Below, in pieces: positions 54,796-63,402 of a stretch of DNA of 64,000 nt. A program made the position numbers and the translations under genes. The notes beneath the pieces were generated by a model. The model saw nothing but the letters and a program-made list of their open reading frames with translations, had not been told where the DNA came from and made no database searches. The stretch is from Nonomuraea typhae. Its GTDB lineage: Bacteria; Actinomycetota; Actinomycetes; Streptosporangiales; Streptosporangiaceae. Within the stretch, counting starts at the first letter, position 1; the number at the start of each line of letters is the position of its first letter. The DNA lies in assembly GCF_009760925.1 (NCBI RefSeq), contig NZ_VRLV01000002.1, forward strand, positions 248,001 to 312,000. Reading direction: 5' to 3'.

Positions 54796-56043
54796 CTAGT
54801 TCTCCTCTCCCGGGGAGGGGGTCGGCTCGGGGCTGGGCGTCGAGGTCGGCGTGGGGGTGGGGGTGGGCGTCGGCTCGGGTTCCGGGCTCGGGGTCGGGGT
54901 TTTGGTCTTGCTCGGGCTGGGAGTGGGGGTGGGCGTCTTGCTCTTGGACGGCGAGGGCGTCGCGGACCGCTGCTTGAACGGCTTCTGCTTGACCATGTCG
55001 ATCGGCAGTTCGGGCCAGTCGTCCTTCGGGTCGGCGTTGATCGAGATGGTCGGCACGATCGGCTGGACGTCGGGCCCGGCCGCCATGGCCAGGTAGGCGT
55101 TGAGGTAGTCGCCCTTGACGGCGTTGGCGATCTCGTCGGTGAACGGGTAGGTGAGCGCCACTTCGAGCGCCTTCGGCAGGTCGCGTCCGGCGTCGGAGAG
55201 GTTGCGGAGAACGGGGTCGAGTGCCCGCAGATCGGCGACGACGTCGGCCTTGCTGCGGTCGATCACGTCCACGGCCACGCCGGACAGCTTCTCGAGCTGG
55301 CTCAGCATGGTGACGAGCGCGCCGCGCTGCTCCTCCAGCACCTTCAGGCCGGGGCTGAGGTCGTCCAGGACCGTGTTGACCTCGGCGCGGCGGGAGTCGA
55401 GCGTCCTGGCCAGCCGGTTGAGGCCCTCCAGGGCGTCGATGATCTCCTGTTTGTGCCGGTTGAGGGTGCCGGTCAGGACCTGCAGCCGTTTGAGCAGGTC
55501 GCGGATCTCGGCCTCGTTGCCGTCGAGCGCCTTGTTCAGCTCGCGGGCGATGGTCCTGATCTGGGCCAGGCCGCCGCCGTTGAGCAGCATCGACAGCGCC
55601 CCGAACACCTCCTCGACCTCGGCGTTGCGGTTGGTGCGCTTCAGCGGGATGTGCGCGCCGGAGGCCAGCGTGCCGCCGCCGCCGCCCTTCGGCGCGGCGA
55701 GTTGCACGTACTTCTCACCGAGCAGGCTGGTCTGCTCCAGCCGGGCCTCGGCGTCGGCCGGCAGCGTCACGGCGCCGTTGACCAGCATGGTGACCCGCGC
55801 GGTCCAGCCGTCCTTCGGCAGCGTGATCTGGGTGACCCGGCCCACGGCCACGTCGTTGACCCGGACGGCCGCCTGCGGCACCAGGTCGAGCACGGTCTCG
55901 AACTCGGCGGTCACCGTGTAGGGCCGCTCGCCGAGGTCGGCGCCGCCGGGCAGCGGCACGTCCCTGATGCCGCCGAACCCGCACCCGGCCAGCATCCCGG
56001 CCGCCGCCGCGAGCGCGGCTGCCTCGCGTGTACGGCGGGCCAT
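54796..56043 (-). CDS. mceE: Mce family lipoprotein, position E
   Basis: A 415-residue protein. Unlike the other five it has a lipoprotein signal with lipobox LAGC (Cys21), as is usual for the fifth mce gene. The Mce domain follows (VTAEFETVLDLVPQAAVRVN, DVAVGRVTQI, TSLLGEKYVQLAAP), then a helical tube part and a long Ser/Pro/Thr tail of alternating TPTP and PSPS type (about 80 residues). The one-base overlap with mceD couples them. Confidence 0.92.
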   Translation of the reverse strand: MARRTREAAALAAAAGMLAGCGFGGIRDVPLPGGADLGERPYTVTAEFETVLDLVPQAAVRVNDVAVGRVTQITLPKDGWTARVTMLVNGAVTLPADAEARLEQTSLLGEKYVQLAAPKGGGGGTLASGAHIPLKRTNRNAEVEEVFGALSMLLNGGGLAQIRTIARELNKALDGNEAEIRDLLKRLQVLTGTLNRHKQEIIDALEGLNRLARTLDSRRAEVNTVLDDLSPGLKVLEEQRGALVTMLSQLEKLSGVAVDVIDRSKADVVADLRALDPVLRNLSDAGRDLPKALEVALTYPFTDEIANAVKGDYLNAYLAMAAGPDVQPIVPTISINADPKDDWPELPIDMVKQKPFKQRSATPSPSKSKTPTPTPSPSKTKTPTPSPEPEPTPTPTPTPTSTPSPEPTPSPGEEN

Positions 56044-57218
56044 CAGCGTTCCTCCTGTCCCGGGATCTCCACGGCCGGGCTCGGGCTGGGTTTCTGACTC
56101 GGCCGGGCGGTGGAGCCGGTCGCCGTGGGTGAGGGCGTCGGGCTGGAGGCGGCGCCGGGCGTCGGCTGGGCCGTCTTGGACGGGGAGGGCTCCGGCGTCG
56201 GGCCGCCGGCCGGCGTGGGCTCCGGATCGGCGACCTGCGCGGGGTCGAGCGCCCGTGCGGCGGGGCCGAACATCAGCTCCAGCAGGTCGCCCCTGCCCAT
56301 GATCGTCCGGGTCTCCTCGTCGTAGGCGTTGACCACGTTCGTGGCGGCCAGCGGCAGGTTGTCCAGGGCCTCGGCCAGCGAGCGGCGCTGGTCCACCAGG
56401 GTCTGGGTGATGCCGGCGAGCTTGTCCACGTTCGCGGCCAGGAGCGTGCGGTTCTCGGCGACGAACGTCTTGACCTCGCCCAGCGCCCCGGCCAGCTCGT
56501 GCAGGGCGCCGCCGAGTTCGTCGCGGTCCGCGGCCAGGAAGCCCGCCACGTCGGCCAGCTGTTGTTCGGCCAGCCGTACCTGATCGTCGTTGGCGCGCAG
56601 CATGCGCGTGAAGGCGGCGAGGTTGCGCACGGTGGCGAACAGGTCGCCGCTGGAGTCGGAGAGCGTCTTGGACGCCTTGCCGAACTCGGCGACCAGCGTG
56701 TTGATGTCGCGGCCGTTGCCCTTGAGGTTGGCGGCGCCGACGTCGAGCACGCGCGAGAGGGAGCCCTCCTTGTTGGCGCCGTCCGGGCCGAGCGCCTGCG
56801 CGAACTCGCTGAGCGTCTCGTAGAGCTTGTCCAGCTCCATGGGTACGGCGGTGCGGTCCGCGGGGAGCACCGCGCCAGGCTCGAGCCTCGGGCCGCCGGT
56901 GTAGGCCGGGGTGAGCTGGATGTAACGCTCGGCCACCAGCGCGGGGGCGACCACGACGGCCTTGGCCGCGGCGGGCACGTCCACGTCGTCGTCCAGCGTC
57001 AGCAGCGCCCTGACCTGCGTGCCCTCGGGGGTGACGGAGGTAATCTCGCCGACCTTGACGCCGAGCACGCGCACGTCGGAGCCGGGGTAGACGGCGACCG
57101 CCGAGTGGAAGAAGGCGGTGATCTGGCGGGCGGGGGCCTGCTCGGGCGCGGCGGCGCCGGTGAGCGCGAGGACGAGCGCGCCGAGCAGGGCGGTGACGCG
57201 CCCGCGGTGGGCCGTCAT
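56043..57218 (-). CDS. mceD: Mce family protein, position D
   Basis: A 391-residue protein with an N-terminal membrane or signal segment (VTALLGALVLALTGAAA), the Mce domain (ITAFFHSAVAVYPGSDVRVL, GVKVGEITSV, PALVAERYIQLTP), a helical tube part and a Ser/Pro/Thr-rich tail of about 70 residues. The ATG at 57218 overlaps the mceC stop by four bases. It forms part of the predicted six-protein lipid-conducting assembly. Confidence 0.92.
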   Translation of the reverse strand: MTAHRGRVTALLGALVLALTGAAAPEQAPARQITAFFHSAVAVYPGSDVRVLGVKVGEITSVTPEGTQVRALLTLDDDVDVPAAAKAVVVAPALVAERYIQLTPAYTGGPRLEPGAVLPADRTAVPMELDKLYETLSEFAQALGPDGANKEGSLSRVLDVGAANLKGNGRDINTLVAEFGKASKTLSDSSGDLFATVRNLAAFTRMLRANDDQVRLAEQQLADVAGFLAADRDELGGALHELAGALGEVKTFVAENRTLLAANVDKLAGITQTLVDQRRSLAEALDNLPLAATNVVNAYDEETRTIMGRGDLLELMFGPAARALDPAQVADPEPTPAGGPTPEPSPSKTAQPTPGAASSPTPSPTATGSTARPSQKPSPSPAVEIPGQEER

Positions 57219-58330
57219 CGGCCGTCTCCCTTGGTGGATCCCGGGGCGGGGCTGCCCGTGGGCGTGGGACTGGACGTGGGACTGGAACTGGGCGTGGGTG
57301 TGGGGCTGCCGGTCGGGGACGGCTGGCGGCCGCCCGGTTTGGGAGGAAGGCAGCCCTTCTCGGGGAGTCCGTCCGGCAGGTAGTGGCGCGGGATCACCCC
57401 GCACAGGTAGCCGTCCATCCACCGGCCGTTGCCGATCGTGTTGCCGACCAGCCGCGTGTACGGCCCGGCCAGCGCGAGTGCCCGGTCCAGGTCCTGCTGG
57501 TTGCGCAGGAGCACGTCACCGACCCGGCTCAGGGCGCGCAGGGTGGGGGCGAGCTGCTCGCGGTTGTCCCGGACCAGGCCGACGAGCTGGGCCGACAGCT
57601 CCCGGGTGCCGGTCAGCAGCGCGTGTATGGCCTCCCGGCGCTTGCGCAGCTCGCCGAGCAGCAGGTTGCCGCTTCTGAGGAGCTCGGCGAAGTTGTCGTT
57701 CTGGGCGGCGAGGGTGCCGCTGAGCTTCTTGGTCCCGGCCAGCAGGCGGGCCAGTTCGGCGTCCCGGGAGGAGATCGTCTTCGACAGCGCCGACAGGCCC
57801 GTGACCGCCTGCCGTACATGGGAGGGTGTGGTGGAGAAGGTCGCGGCGATCGTGTCCAGGCTCTCGGCGATCTTGTCGGTGTCCAGCCGGGCCACGGTGC
57901 GGCCGAGGTCGTCGAAGGCGGTGGTCACGTCGTAGGGGGCCAGCGTGCGCGACGTGGGGATGGCGCGGGCCGGATCCTGGGCCTCGGGGCCGAGCGGGTC
58001 CAGGGCGAGGTACTTGGCGCCCAGCAGCGTCCGGATCATGATGGCGGCGGTGGTCCGGTTGCCGATCCAGGCGTCCCTGACCCGGAACTCCACCCGGACC
58101 TTGCCGCGGTCCAGCGCCACGTCGTTGACCTTGCCGACCCGCACCCCGGCCACGCGTACCTCGTCGCCTCTGGTGAGCCCGGCGGCCTCGGTGAAGTAGG
58201 CGGTGTAGTCGGTGCCACCGCCGATGATCGGCAGGGCGTCGGCCTGGTAGGCCGCGGCGCCGACGCCGCCGATGATCAGCAGACCGGCCAGGCCGACCAG
58301 GATGGGGTTGCGCTCGCGCAGCCGCTTCAC
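57215..58330 (-). CDS. mceC: Mce family protein, position C
   Basis: A 371-residue protein. The membrane segment (PILVGLAGLLIIGGVGAAAY) leads to the Mce domain (YTAYFTEAAGLTRGDEVRVA, GVRVGKVNDV, RTLLGAKYLAL) and a long helical region with TGLSALSKTISSRDAEL and a TGTKKLSGTL heptad-like pattern. A Pro/Ser/Thr tail closes it. GTG 58330 overlaps the mceB stop by four bases. Confidence 0.93.
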   Translation of the reverse strand: MKRLRERNPILVGLAGLLIIGGVGAAAYQADALPIIGGGTDYTAYFTEAAGLTRGDEVRVAGVRVGKVNDVALDRGKVRVEFRVRDAWIGNRTTAAIMIRTLLGAKYLALDPLGPEAQDPARAIPTSRTLAPYDVTTAFDDLGRTVARLDTDKIAESLDTIAATFSTTPSHVRQAVTGLSALSKTISSRDAELARLLAGTKKLSGTLAAQNDNFAELLRSGNLLLGELRKRREAIHALLTGTRELSAQLVGLVRDNREQLAPTLRALSRVGDVLLRNQQDLDRALALAGPYTRLVGNTIGNGRWMDGYLCGVIPRHYLPDGLPEKGCLPPKPGGRQPSPTGSPTPTPSSSPTSSPTPTGSPAPGSTKGDGR

Positions 58331-59352
58331 CGCTTGCACCTGCCTTGCTTGTTCGGGATGCCCGTGGGCGGCGGCCGGTCGTCGGTGTAGGTGACGCCGC
58401 TGATCAGCGCCTCGCACAGGTAGAGGTTGAACCAGGAGCCGTACGAGGCGGTGCGGGAGATGATCTCGGTCTTGTCCGGCAGTCGTTGCAGGAACCGCTC
58501 CACCAGCGGCTCGTCGGCGTTGAGGTTGCCGGCCAGGCGGCGAAGCTGCGTGATGTCGCGCCGGAGCGGGTCGCGGCTCTCGGCCAGCAGACCCGCGGTG
58601 CTCGTGGTGAGCTCGCCCAGGGCGCTGACGGCCGTGCCGATGGGCTCGCGGTCGGCGGCCAGGCCGCTCATGAGCTTGCGCAGGGTGACCACGAGCGTGG
58701 TCAGCTGCTTGTCGCGGGCGTTGACGGTGGCCACGACCTTGCCGAGGTTGCCGACCACCTCGCCGATCAGCTCGTCCTTGGCCGCCAGGGAACTGGTCAG
58801 CTCGCCGACCGTCCGCAGCAGGCTCTCGACCGTGGCGCCCTCGCCCTGGAGCACCCGGATGAGCTCGTCGGCCAGCTTGTTGACGTCCCGGGGCGAGAGC
58901 GCCCGCATGAGCGGCTGGAAGCCGCGGAACAGCTCGGTCAGGTTGATCGCCGGGGTGGTACGGCCGAGCGGGATCGTGGCCCCCGCGGCCAGGACGCCGC
59001 CGATCTCGCCCTCGCCCTGGCCCATGTCGATGTAGCGCTGGCCGACGAGGTTGAGGTACTTGATCGTCGCGGTCACGCCCGCGGGCAGCGGGCGGTCACG
59101 CTCGAGGGAGAACTCCACCTCCGCCACCCGCCGCTCGACGATGGCGATCGCCTCGACCTGGCCGACGCGCACCCCGGCGATGCGGACGCTGTCGCCGGTG
59201 TTGAGCCCGGCCACGTCGGTGAAGCGGGCGCGGTAGGTGGTGCGCTCGCCCAGGTCGCTGTTGGCCACGCTGATCGCCAGCGCGAGCGTGGCCAGGACGG
59301 TCACGACGACGAAGGCGATCGACTTGATCAGCGGTGCGGTGACTTCCCTCAT
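58327..59352 (-). CDS. mceB: Mce family protein, position B
   Basis: A 341-residue protein, the shortest of the six and the only one without a Pro/Ser/Thr tail. It has a membrane segment (SIAFVVVTVLATLALAISVA), the Mce domain (YRARFTDVAGLNTGDSVRIA, GVRVGQVEAI, LNLVGQRYIDM) and the helical tube part, ending with Cys-containing FNLYLCEALISGV. Coupled by ATGA to mceA. Confidence 0.93.
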   Translation of the reverse strand: MREVTAPLIKSIAFVVVTVLATLALAISVANSDLGERTTYRARFTDVAGLNTGDSVRIAGVRVGQVEAIAIVERRVAEVEFSLERDRPLPAGVTATIKYLNLVGQRYIDMGQGEGEIGGVLAAGATIPLGRTTPAINLTELFRGFQPLMRALSPRDVNKLADELIRVLQGEGATVESLLRTVGELTSSLAAKDELIGEVVGNLGKVVATVNARDKQLTTLVVTLRKLMSGLAADREPIGTAVSALGELTTSTAGLLAESRDPLRRDITQLRRLAGNLNADEPLVERFLQRLPDKTEIISRTASYGSWFNLYLCEALISGVTYTDDRPPPTGIPNKQGRCKR

Positions 59353-60725
59353 CGGATCCTCACCTCGGCGCCCCGGTACAGCGGCCCGGCCAGGACGCTG
59401 CTCCAGTCGGGCAGGTCCTGCGGGGCGCCGCCGTACTCCAGGGCGAGCAGTTCGTTGACGAGCCGGCTCTCCGCGCCGGAGTTGGGCGGGCCGTACGCGC
59501 CGCCGAGGGCCTCCACGGGCGGGGTGGGGCCGGACGTGGAGGACGGCGTGGCGCTTGCGGAGACCGACGGACTCACTGACGGACTCGCCGTGGGACTCAC
59601 TGACGGACTCGCTGACGGGCTCGCCGTCGGACTCGCCGACGGCGAGGCGGAGGGCGAGGGCGTCGGGCCTCCGGTCGGGCGGGTGCCGTCGCCGGTGTAG
59701 GGGACGGTGTAGCAGCGCGGCCCGCCCGTGGCCCGGTAGACGGGCGCGTCCCGGCCGGGCAGGTAGCGACCCTTGCTCTGCACGGCGATCGCCTTCACGT
59801 GCAGGCCCGGCTCCTTGGTGCCCTTGCCGAGCACCTTGTCCATGAGCGGGACGAAGGCCGCCATCATCTCCAGGGTGCACGGGAACTCGGGCGAGTAGCG
59901 GGCCAGCAGTTCCAGGGTGGGGCGGCTGTGGGCGGCCAGCCGGATGAGGTTGGCCGAGTTGGCCCGCAGGAACGTGGTGAGGTCCTGGGAGGCGGCCGTC
60001 ACGCTCGCGTACAGCTCGCCGAGGTTCTCGCGCTGCTCGGCGACGGTCTTGCTGGTGGTGGTGAAGTCGGCCAGCGCGCGCAGGATGTCGGGCGCGGCCT
60101 CGCTGTAGAGGTGGCTGAAGGCGATCAGCTCGCGCACGTTGGCGTTGAGCTCGGGCAGGTGCGGGTTGAGCTTCTCGAGGTAGGCGTCGAGCTGCACGAG
60201 GGTCCGGCCGAGCTGCTCGCCCTTGCCCTCCAGCGCCTGCGCCATGGCGTTGAGCGTCGCCGACAGCTTGGCCGGTTTGACCGCGGTCAGCAGCCGCAGC
60301 AGGTTGTTGAGCACGACCTGGAGCTCGATGGCGTTGGCGGTGCGGTCCTCGGAGATCACCGCGCCGTCGGCCAGGGACCGCCCGGACGGCTGGGCCGGCG
60401 GGATGAGCGCGACGTAGCGGGCGCCGAAGACGGTGGTGGGCAGCATCTGGGCGCTGACGTTCGCGGGGATGAGCCGCAGCCGGGCGGGCTGGAGGGCGAG
60501 CGTCAGCCGTGCGCCGTCGCCGTCGGCGGCGATCGTCCTGACCTCGCCGACCACGACCCCACGCACCTTGACGTCGGCCAGCGGGTGCATCTGGTGGCCG
60601 ACGCTGCCGGTGCGCAGCGTGACGAGCGCGACGTCGGCGAACTGTTTGGTGTAGACGGCCACCGACAACCACACCAGCAGCACGGGGACCATGAGGAACG
60701 CCACCCCTGCCAGCCGTCGTCTCAT
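59349..60725 (-). CDS. mceA: Mce family protein, position A
   Basis: A 458-residue protein. The membrane segment (LAGVAFLMVPVLLVWLSVAV) is followed by the Mce domain (LVTLRTGSVGHQMHPLADVK, GVVVGEVRTI, TTVFGARYVAL), the long helical tube part, a region with two Cys (FPCTLEMMAAF and GGPRCYTVPY) and a striking Ser/Pro tail of PSAS/PSVS repeats over about 50 residues. It starts 10 bases after yrbEB and begins the six-gene mce set that carries lipid from the cell surface to the YrbE permease. Confidence 0.93.
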   Translation of the reverse strand: MRRRLAGVAFLMVPVLLVWLSVAVYTKQFADVALVTLRTGSVGHQMHPLADVKVRGVVVGEVRTIAADGDGARLTLALQPARLRLIPANVSAQMLPTTVFGARYVALIPPAQPSGRSLADGAVISEDRTANAIELQVVLNNLLRLLTAVKPAKLSATLNAMAQALEGKGEQLGRTLVQLDAYLEKLNPHLPELNANVRELIAFSHLYSEAAPDILRALADFTTTSKTVAEQRENLGELYASVTAASQDLTTFLRANSANLIRLAAHSRPTLELLARYSPEFPCTLEMMAAFVPLMDKVLGKGTKEPGLHVKAIAVQSKGRYLPGRDAPVYRATGGPRCYTVPYTGDGTRPTGGPTPSPSASPSASPTASPSASPSVSPTASPSVSPSVSASATPSSTSGPTPPVEALGGAYGPPNSGAESRLVNELLALEYGGAPQDLPDWSSVLAGPLYRGAEVRIR

Positions 60726-60735
60726 CCCTCGCTCC

Positions 60736-61545
60736 TTACCCGGTGATCTTCACGGTCGTGGTGGCGCCCCAGATGGCCAGGCTGAGGAAGAAGTCGGTGA
60801 CGCTGATCAGCACGATCGAGGCGCGTACGGCCCGGCCGACCGCCACGCCGACCCCGGCGGGCCCGCCGGAGGCGCGGTAGCCGTAGTAGCAGTGGGCGAG
60901 GATCACCATCACGCTGAAGATCAGCACCTTGAGGAAGGAGAGCATGACGTCGGCCGGCGACAGGAAGACGCCGAAGTAGTGGTCGTAGGTGCCTTCCGAC
61001 TGCTGGTTGACCACGATGGTGACCATGCGCGAGGACAGGTAGGAGCTGATCAGGCCGATGCCGTACAACGGGATGATCGCCGCGGTCCCGGCCACGATCC
61101 GGGTGGAGACCAGGTACGGCAGGCTCGGGATGCCCATGCCCTCCAGGGCGTCGACCTCCTCGTTGATGCGCATGGCGCCGAGCTGGGCGGTGAACCCGGC
61201 GCCGATGGTGGCCGACAGCGCCAGGCCGGAGACGATGGGGGCGATCTCGCGGGTGTTGAAGTAGGCCGAGACGAAGCCGGTGAACGAGGCGGTGCCGATC
61301 TGGTCGAGCGCGGCGTACCCCTGAAGGCCGACGACGACGCCGGTGAACAACGTCATGGCGACCATCACGCCGATGGTGCCGCCGATGACGGCCAGGCCGC
61401 CGCTGCCGAAGGCGACCTCGGCCAGCAGGCGCAGCACTTCCTTGAAGTAGCGGGTGACGGCGGCCGGGATCCACAGCAGCGCCCTGATGTAGACGCCGAA
61501 CTGGTCGCCGAGGTCGTCCAGCCAGGTGAGGACTCTGGTGTGCAT
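60736..61545 (-). CDS. yrbEB: YrbE/MlaE-family permease B
   Basis: A 269-residue membrane permease of the MlaE type with about five membrane segments. Family signatures are VVVGLQGYAALDQIG, the EQ-loop-like GLALSATIGAGFTAQLGAMRINEEVDALEGMGI that couples to the ATPase, and VSTRIVAGTAAIIPLYGIG. It works with YrbEA and the Mkl ATPase to draw lipids (fatty acids or sterols in mycobacteria) inward. It overlaps the yrbEA stop by one base (TGATG). Confidence 0.94.
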   Translation of the reverse strand: MHTRVLTWLDDLGDQFGVYIRALLWIPAAVTRYFKEVLRLLAEVAFGSGGLAVIGGTIGVMVAMTLFTGVVVGLQGYAALDQIGTASFTGFVSAYFNTREIAPIVSGLALSATIGAGFTAQLGAMRINEEVDALEGMGIPSLPYLVSTRIVAGTAAIIPLYGIGLISSYLSSRMVTIVVNQQSEGTYDHYFGVFLSPADVMLSFLKVLIFSVMVILAHCYYGYRASGGPAGVGVAVGRAVRASIVLISVTDFFLSLAIWGATTTVKITG

Positions 61546-62315
61546 CAGCCCACCTTCGAGGGGACGACCTGCAGGTAGATCGCCGTGAGCACGACGTTCA
61601 CGAAGAACAGCAGCAGGAAGGTGATGACGACGGACTGGTTGACCGCGTCGCCGACGCCCTTGGGCCCACCGGCGGGGTTGAGCCCCCGGTAGGCGGCCAC
61701 GACGCCGGCGATGAAGCCGAAGATCAGCGCCTTGAGCTCGCTGATGTAGAGGTCGGGCAGCTGGGCCAGCGCCGAGAAGCTGGCCAGGTAGGCGCCGGGG
61801 GTGCCGCCCTGCATGACGACGTTGAAGTAGTAGCCGCCGGCCACGCCGACGACGGAGACGAGGCCGTTGAGCAGCACCGCGACGCCCATGGCGGCCAGCA
61901 CCCTGGGCACGACCAGGCGCTGGATGGGGTTGACGCTCATGACCTCCATGGCGGCCATCTCGTCGCGGATGGTCCTGGCGCCGAGGTCGGCGCAGATGGC
62001 CGAGCCGGCCGCCCCGGACACCAGCAGGGCCACGATCATCGGGCTGATCTGCTGCAGCATGCCGAGCACGCTGGCCGCGCCGGTGAACGACTGGGCGCCG
62101 ATCTGCTGGGCCAGCGAGCCGACCTGCAGGGAGATGACCGCGCCGATCGGGATCGAGACCAGGGCGGCGGGCAGGATGGTGACGCTGGTGATGAACCAGA
62201 ACTGCTGGATGAACTCCGCGAACTGGAACGGCCGCCGGAACATCAGGCCGAGCACGGAGCCGCCGAGGGCGAACATCCTGCCCGTCTGGCGTAAGCCGCC
62301 GGTGATCGTGGCCAT
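61545..62315 (-). CDS. yrbEA: YrbE/MlaE-family permease A
   Basis: A 256-residue membrane permease paired with YrbEB. The coupling region is LLVSGAAGSAICADLGARTIRDEMAAMEVMSVNPIQRL, with VVPRVLAAMGVAVLLNGLV after it, both typical of MlaE proteins. The start is ATG 62315, three bases after the ATPase stop. The two unlike permeases form the heterodimer seen in actinobacterial Mce systems. Confidence 0.94.
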   Translation of the reverse strand: MATITGGLRQTGRMFALGGSVLGLMFRRPFQFAEFIQQFWFITSVTILPAALVSIPIGAVISLQVGSLAQQIGAQSFTGAASVLGMLQQISPMIVALLVSGAAGSAICADLGARTIRDEMAAMEVMSVNPIQRLVVPRVLAAMGVAVLLNGLVSVVGVAGGYYFNVVMQGGTPGAYLASFSALAQLPDLYISELKALIFGFIAGVVAAYRGLNPAGGPKGVGDAVNQSVVITFLLLFFVNVVLTAIYLQVVPSKVG

Positions 62316-62318
62316 CGT

Positions 62319-63281
62319 CTACTCCTTCGCGCCGGGCAGGTGGCGGGAGATGATCGCGTCCCTGGCCGCGGGGGCGAGCTCGGGCAGCAGGCGCATGACC
62401 CGGTCCATGCGCCGCCACACGGCCTGGCGCGGTGGCAGTCCCGGCGTGGGGGCGAGCTGCTCGGGGATCGCCTTCCTGGCGAACGGCACGGCGCTCTCCA
62501 TCGCGCGGAGGGCGGCGTCCTTCTCCTCCGACATGCCGATGGGCCCGCGGATGTCGCCCTTGAGAAACTGCCGGACGACCTCGTCGTCGCTGGTCAGCAG
62601 GACCTCGCGGGGGCCGAAGGTGACCAGCTCGCGGCGGTAGAGCATGCCGAGGTTGTCGGGGACGGTGGAGGCGATGTCGATGTTGTGGGTGACGATCAGC
62701 ATCGTGGTGTCGAACTGGGCGTTGAGGTCGATGAGCACCTGGGACAGGAAGGCGGTGCGGACCGGGTCGAGCCCGGAGTCGGGTTCGTCGCACAGGATGA
62801 TCTCGGGTTCCAGCACCAGCGCCCTGGCCAGGCCGGCGCGCTTGCGCATGCCGCCGGAGATCTCGCCGGGCAGCTTCTTCTCATCGCCCGCCAGGCCGAC
62901 CGTCTCCATGCTGTCCAGGACGATCCTGCGGATCTCGGTCTCGGTCTTCCTGGTGTGCTCGCGCAGCGGGAAGGCGATGTTGTCGTAGAGGTTCATGGAG
63001 CCGAACAGGGCGCCGTCCTGGAACATCAGGCCGAAGAGCTTGCGGGCCGCGTAGACCTGGCGGTCCGGGGAGTTGATCATGTCGACGCCGTCGACCATGA
63101 CCCGGCCCCTTTCCGGCTTGATCAGGCCGATCAGGGATTTGAGAAACACCGTTTTCCCGGTGCCCGAGGGGCCGAGCATCACGCTGATTTCGCCGGCGGG
63201 CAGAATCAGCGAGACGTCTTCCCAAATGGTCTGCGTGCCGAAGGACTTGGTCAGCCCGTGGACCGCCACTTCAATTCCCAT
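62319..63281 (-). CDS. mkl: Mce lipid-importer ATPase (Mkl/MceG)
   Basis: A 320-residue ATPase that powers the Mce importer. Walker A is LGPSGTGKTVFLKSLIG, the signature ISGGMRKRAGLARAL with the SGGM form typical of MlaF/Mkl, and Walker B ILCDEPDSGLDPVR. A C-terminal extension of about 70 residues, typical of actinobacterial Mkl proteins, is present. ATG 63281 (MGIEVAVHGL) is chosen; an in-frame TTG 12 bases upstream is less likely. Having the ATPase in the mce operon is unlike mycobacteria, where mkl lies apart, and like other actinomycetes. Confidence 0.93.
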   Translation of the reverse strand: MGIEVAVHGLTKSFGTQTIWEDVSLILPAGEISVMLGPSGTGKTVFLKSLIGLIKPERGRVMVDGVDMINSPDRQVYAARKLFGLMFQDGALFGSMNLYDNIAFPLREHTRKTETEIRRIVLDSMETVGLAGDEKKLPGEISGGMRKRAGLARALVLEPEIILCDEPDSGLDPVRTAFLSQVLIDLNAQFDTTMLIVTHNIDIASTVPDNLGMLYRRELVTFGPREVLLTSDDEVVRQFLKGDIRGPIGMSEEKDAALRAMESAVPFARKAIPEQLAPTPGLPPRQAVWRRMDRVMRLLPELAPAARDAIISRHLPGAKE

Positions 63282-63360
63282 TACCTCGCCCAACAGGTCG
63301 TGGCATTGCGTGCGGGAAAACTACTCACCGCGGTCTTTGCGAAGCAAGTGACTAAAGACA

Positions 63361-63390
63361 CGATTCCGCATCGGTCACGGCTTCTGTCAA
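63361..63390 (-). promoter_or_regulatory. Possible promoter of the mce operon
   Basis: On the minus strand TTGACA (63390-63385) is a perfect -35 box about 105 bases before the mkl start. A weak -10 (GAATCG type) stands about 18 bases on. The gap 63282-63402 also has an AT-richer patch around 63335-63365 but no clear palindrome. The call rests on the -35 alone and is tentative. Confidence 0.35.
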
Positions 63391-63402
63391 CGCATGATGA
63401 GC

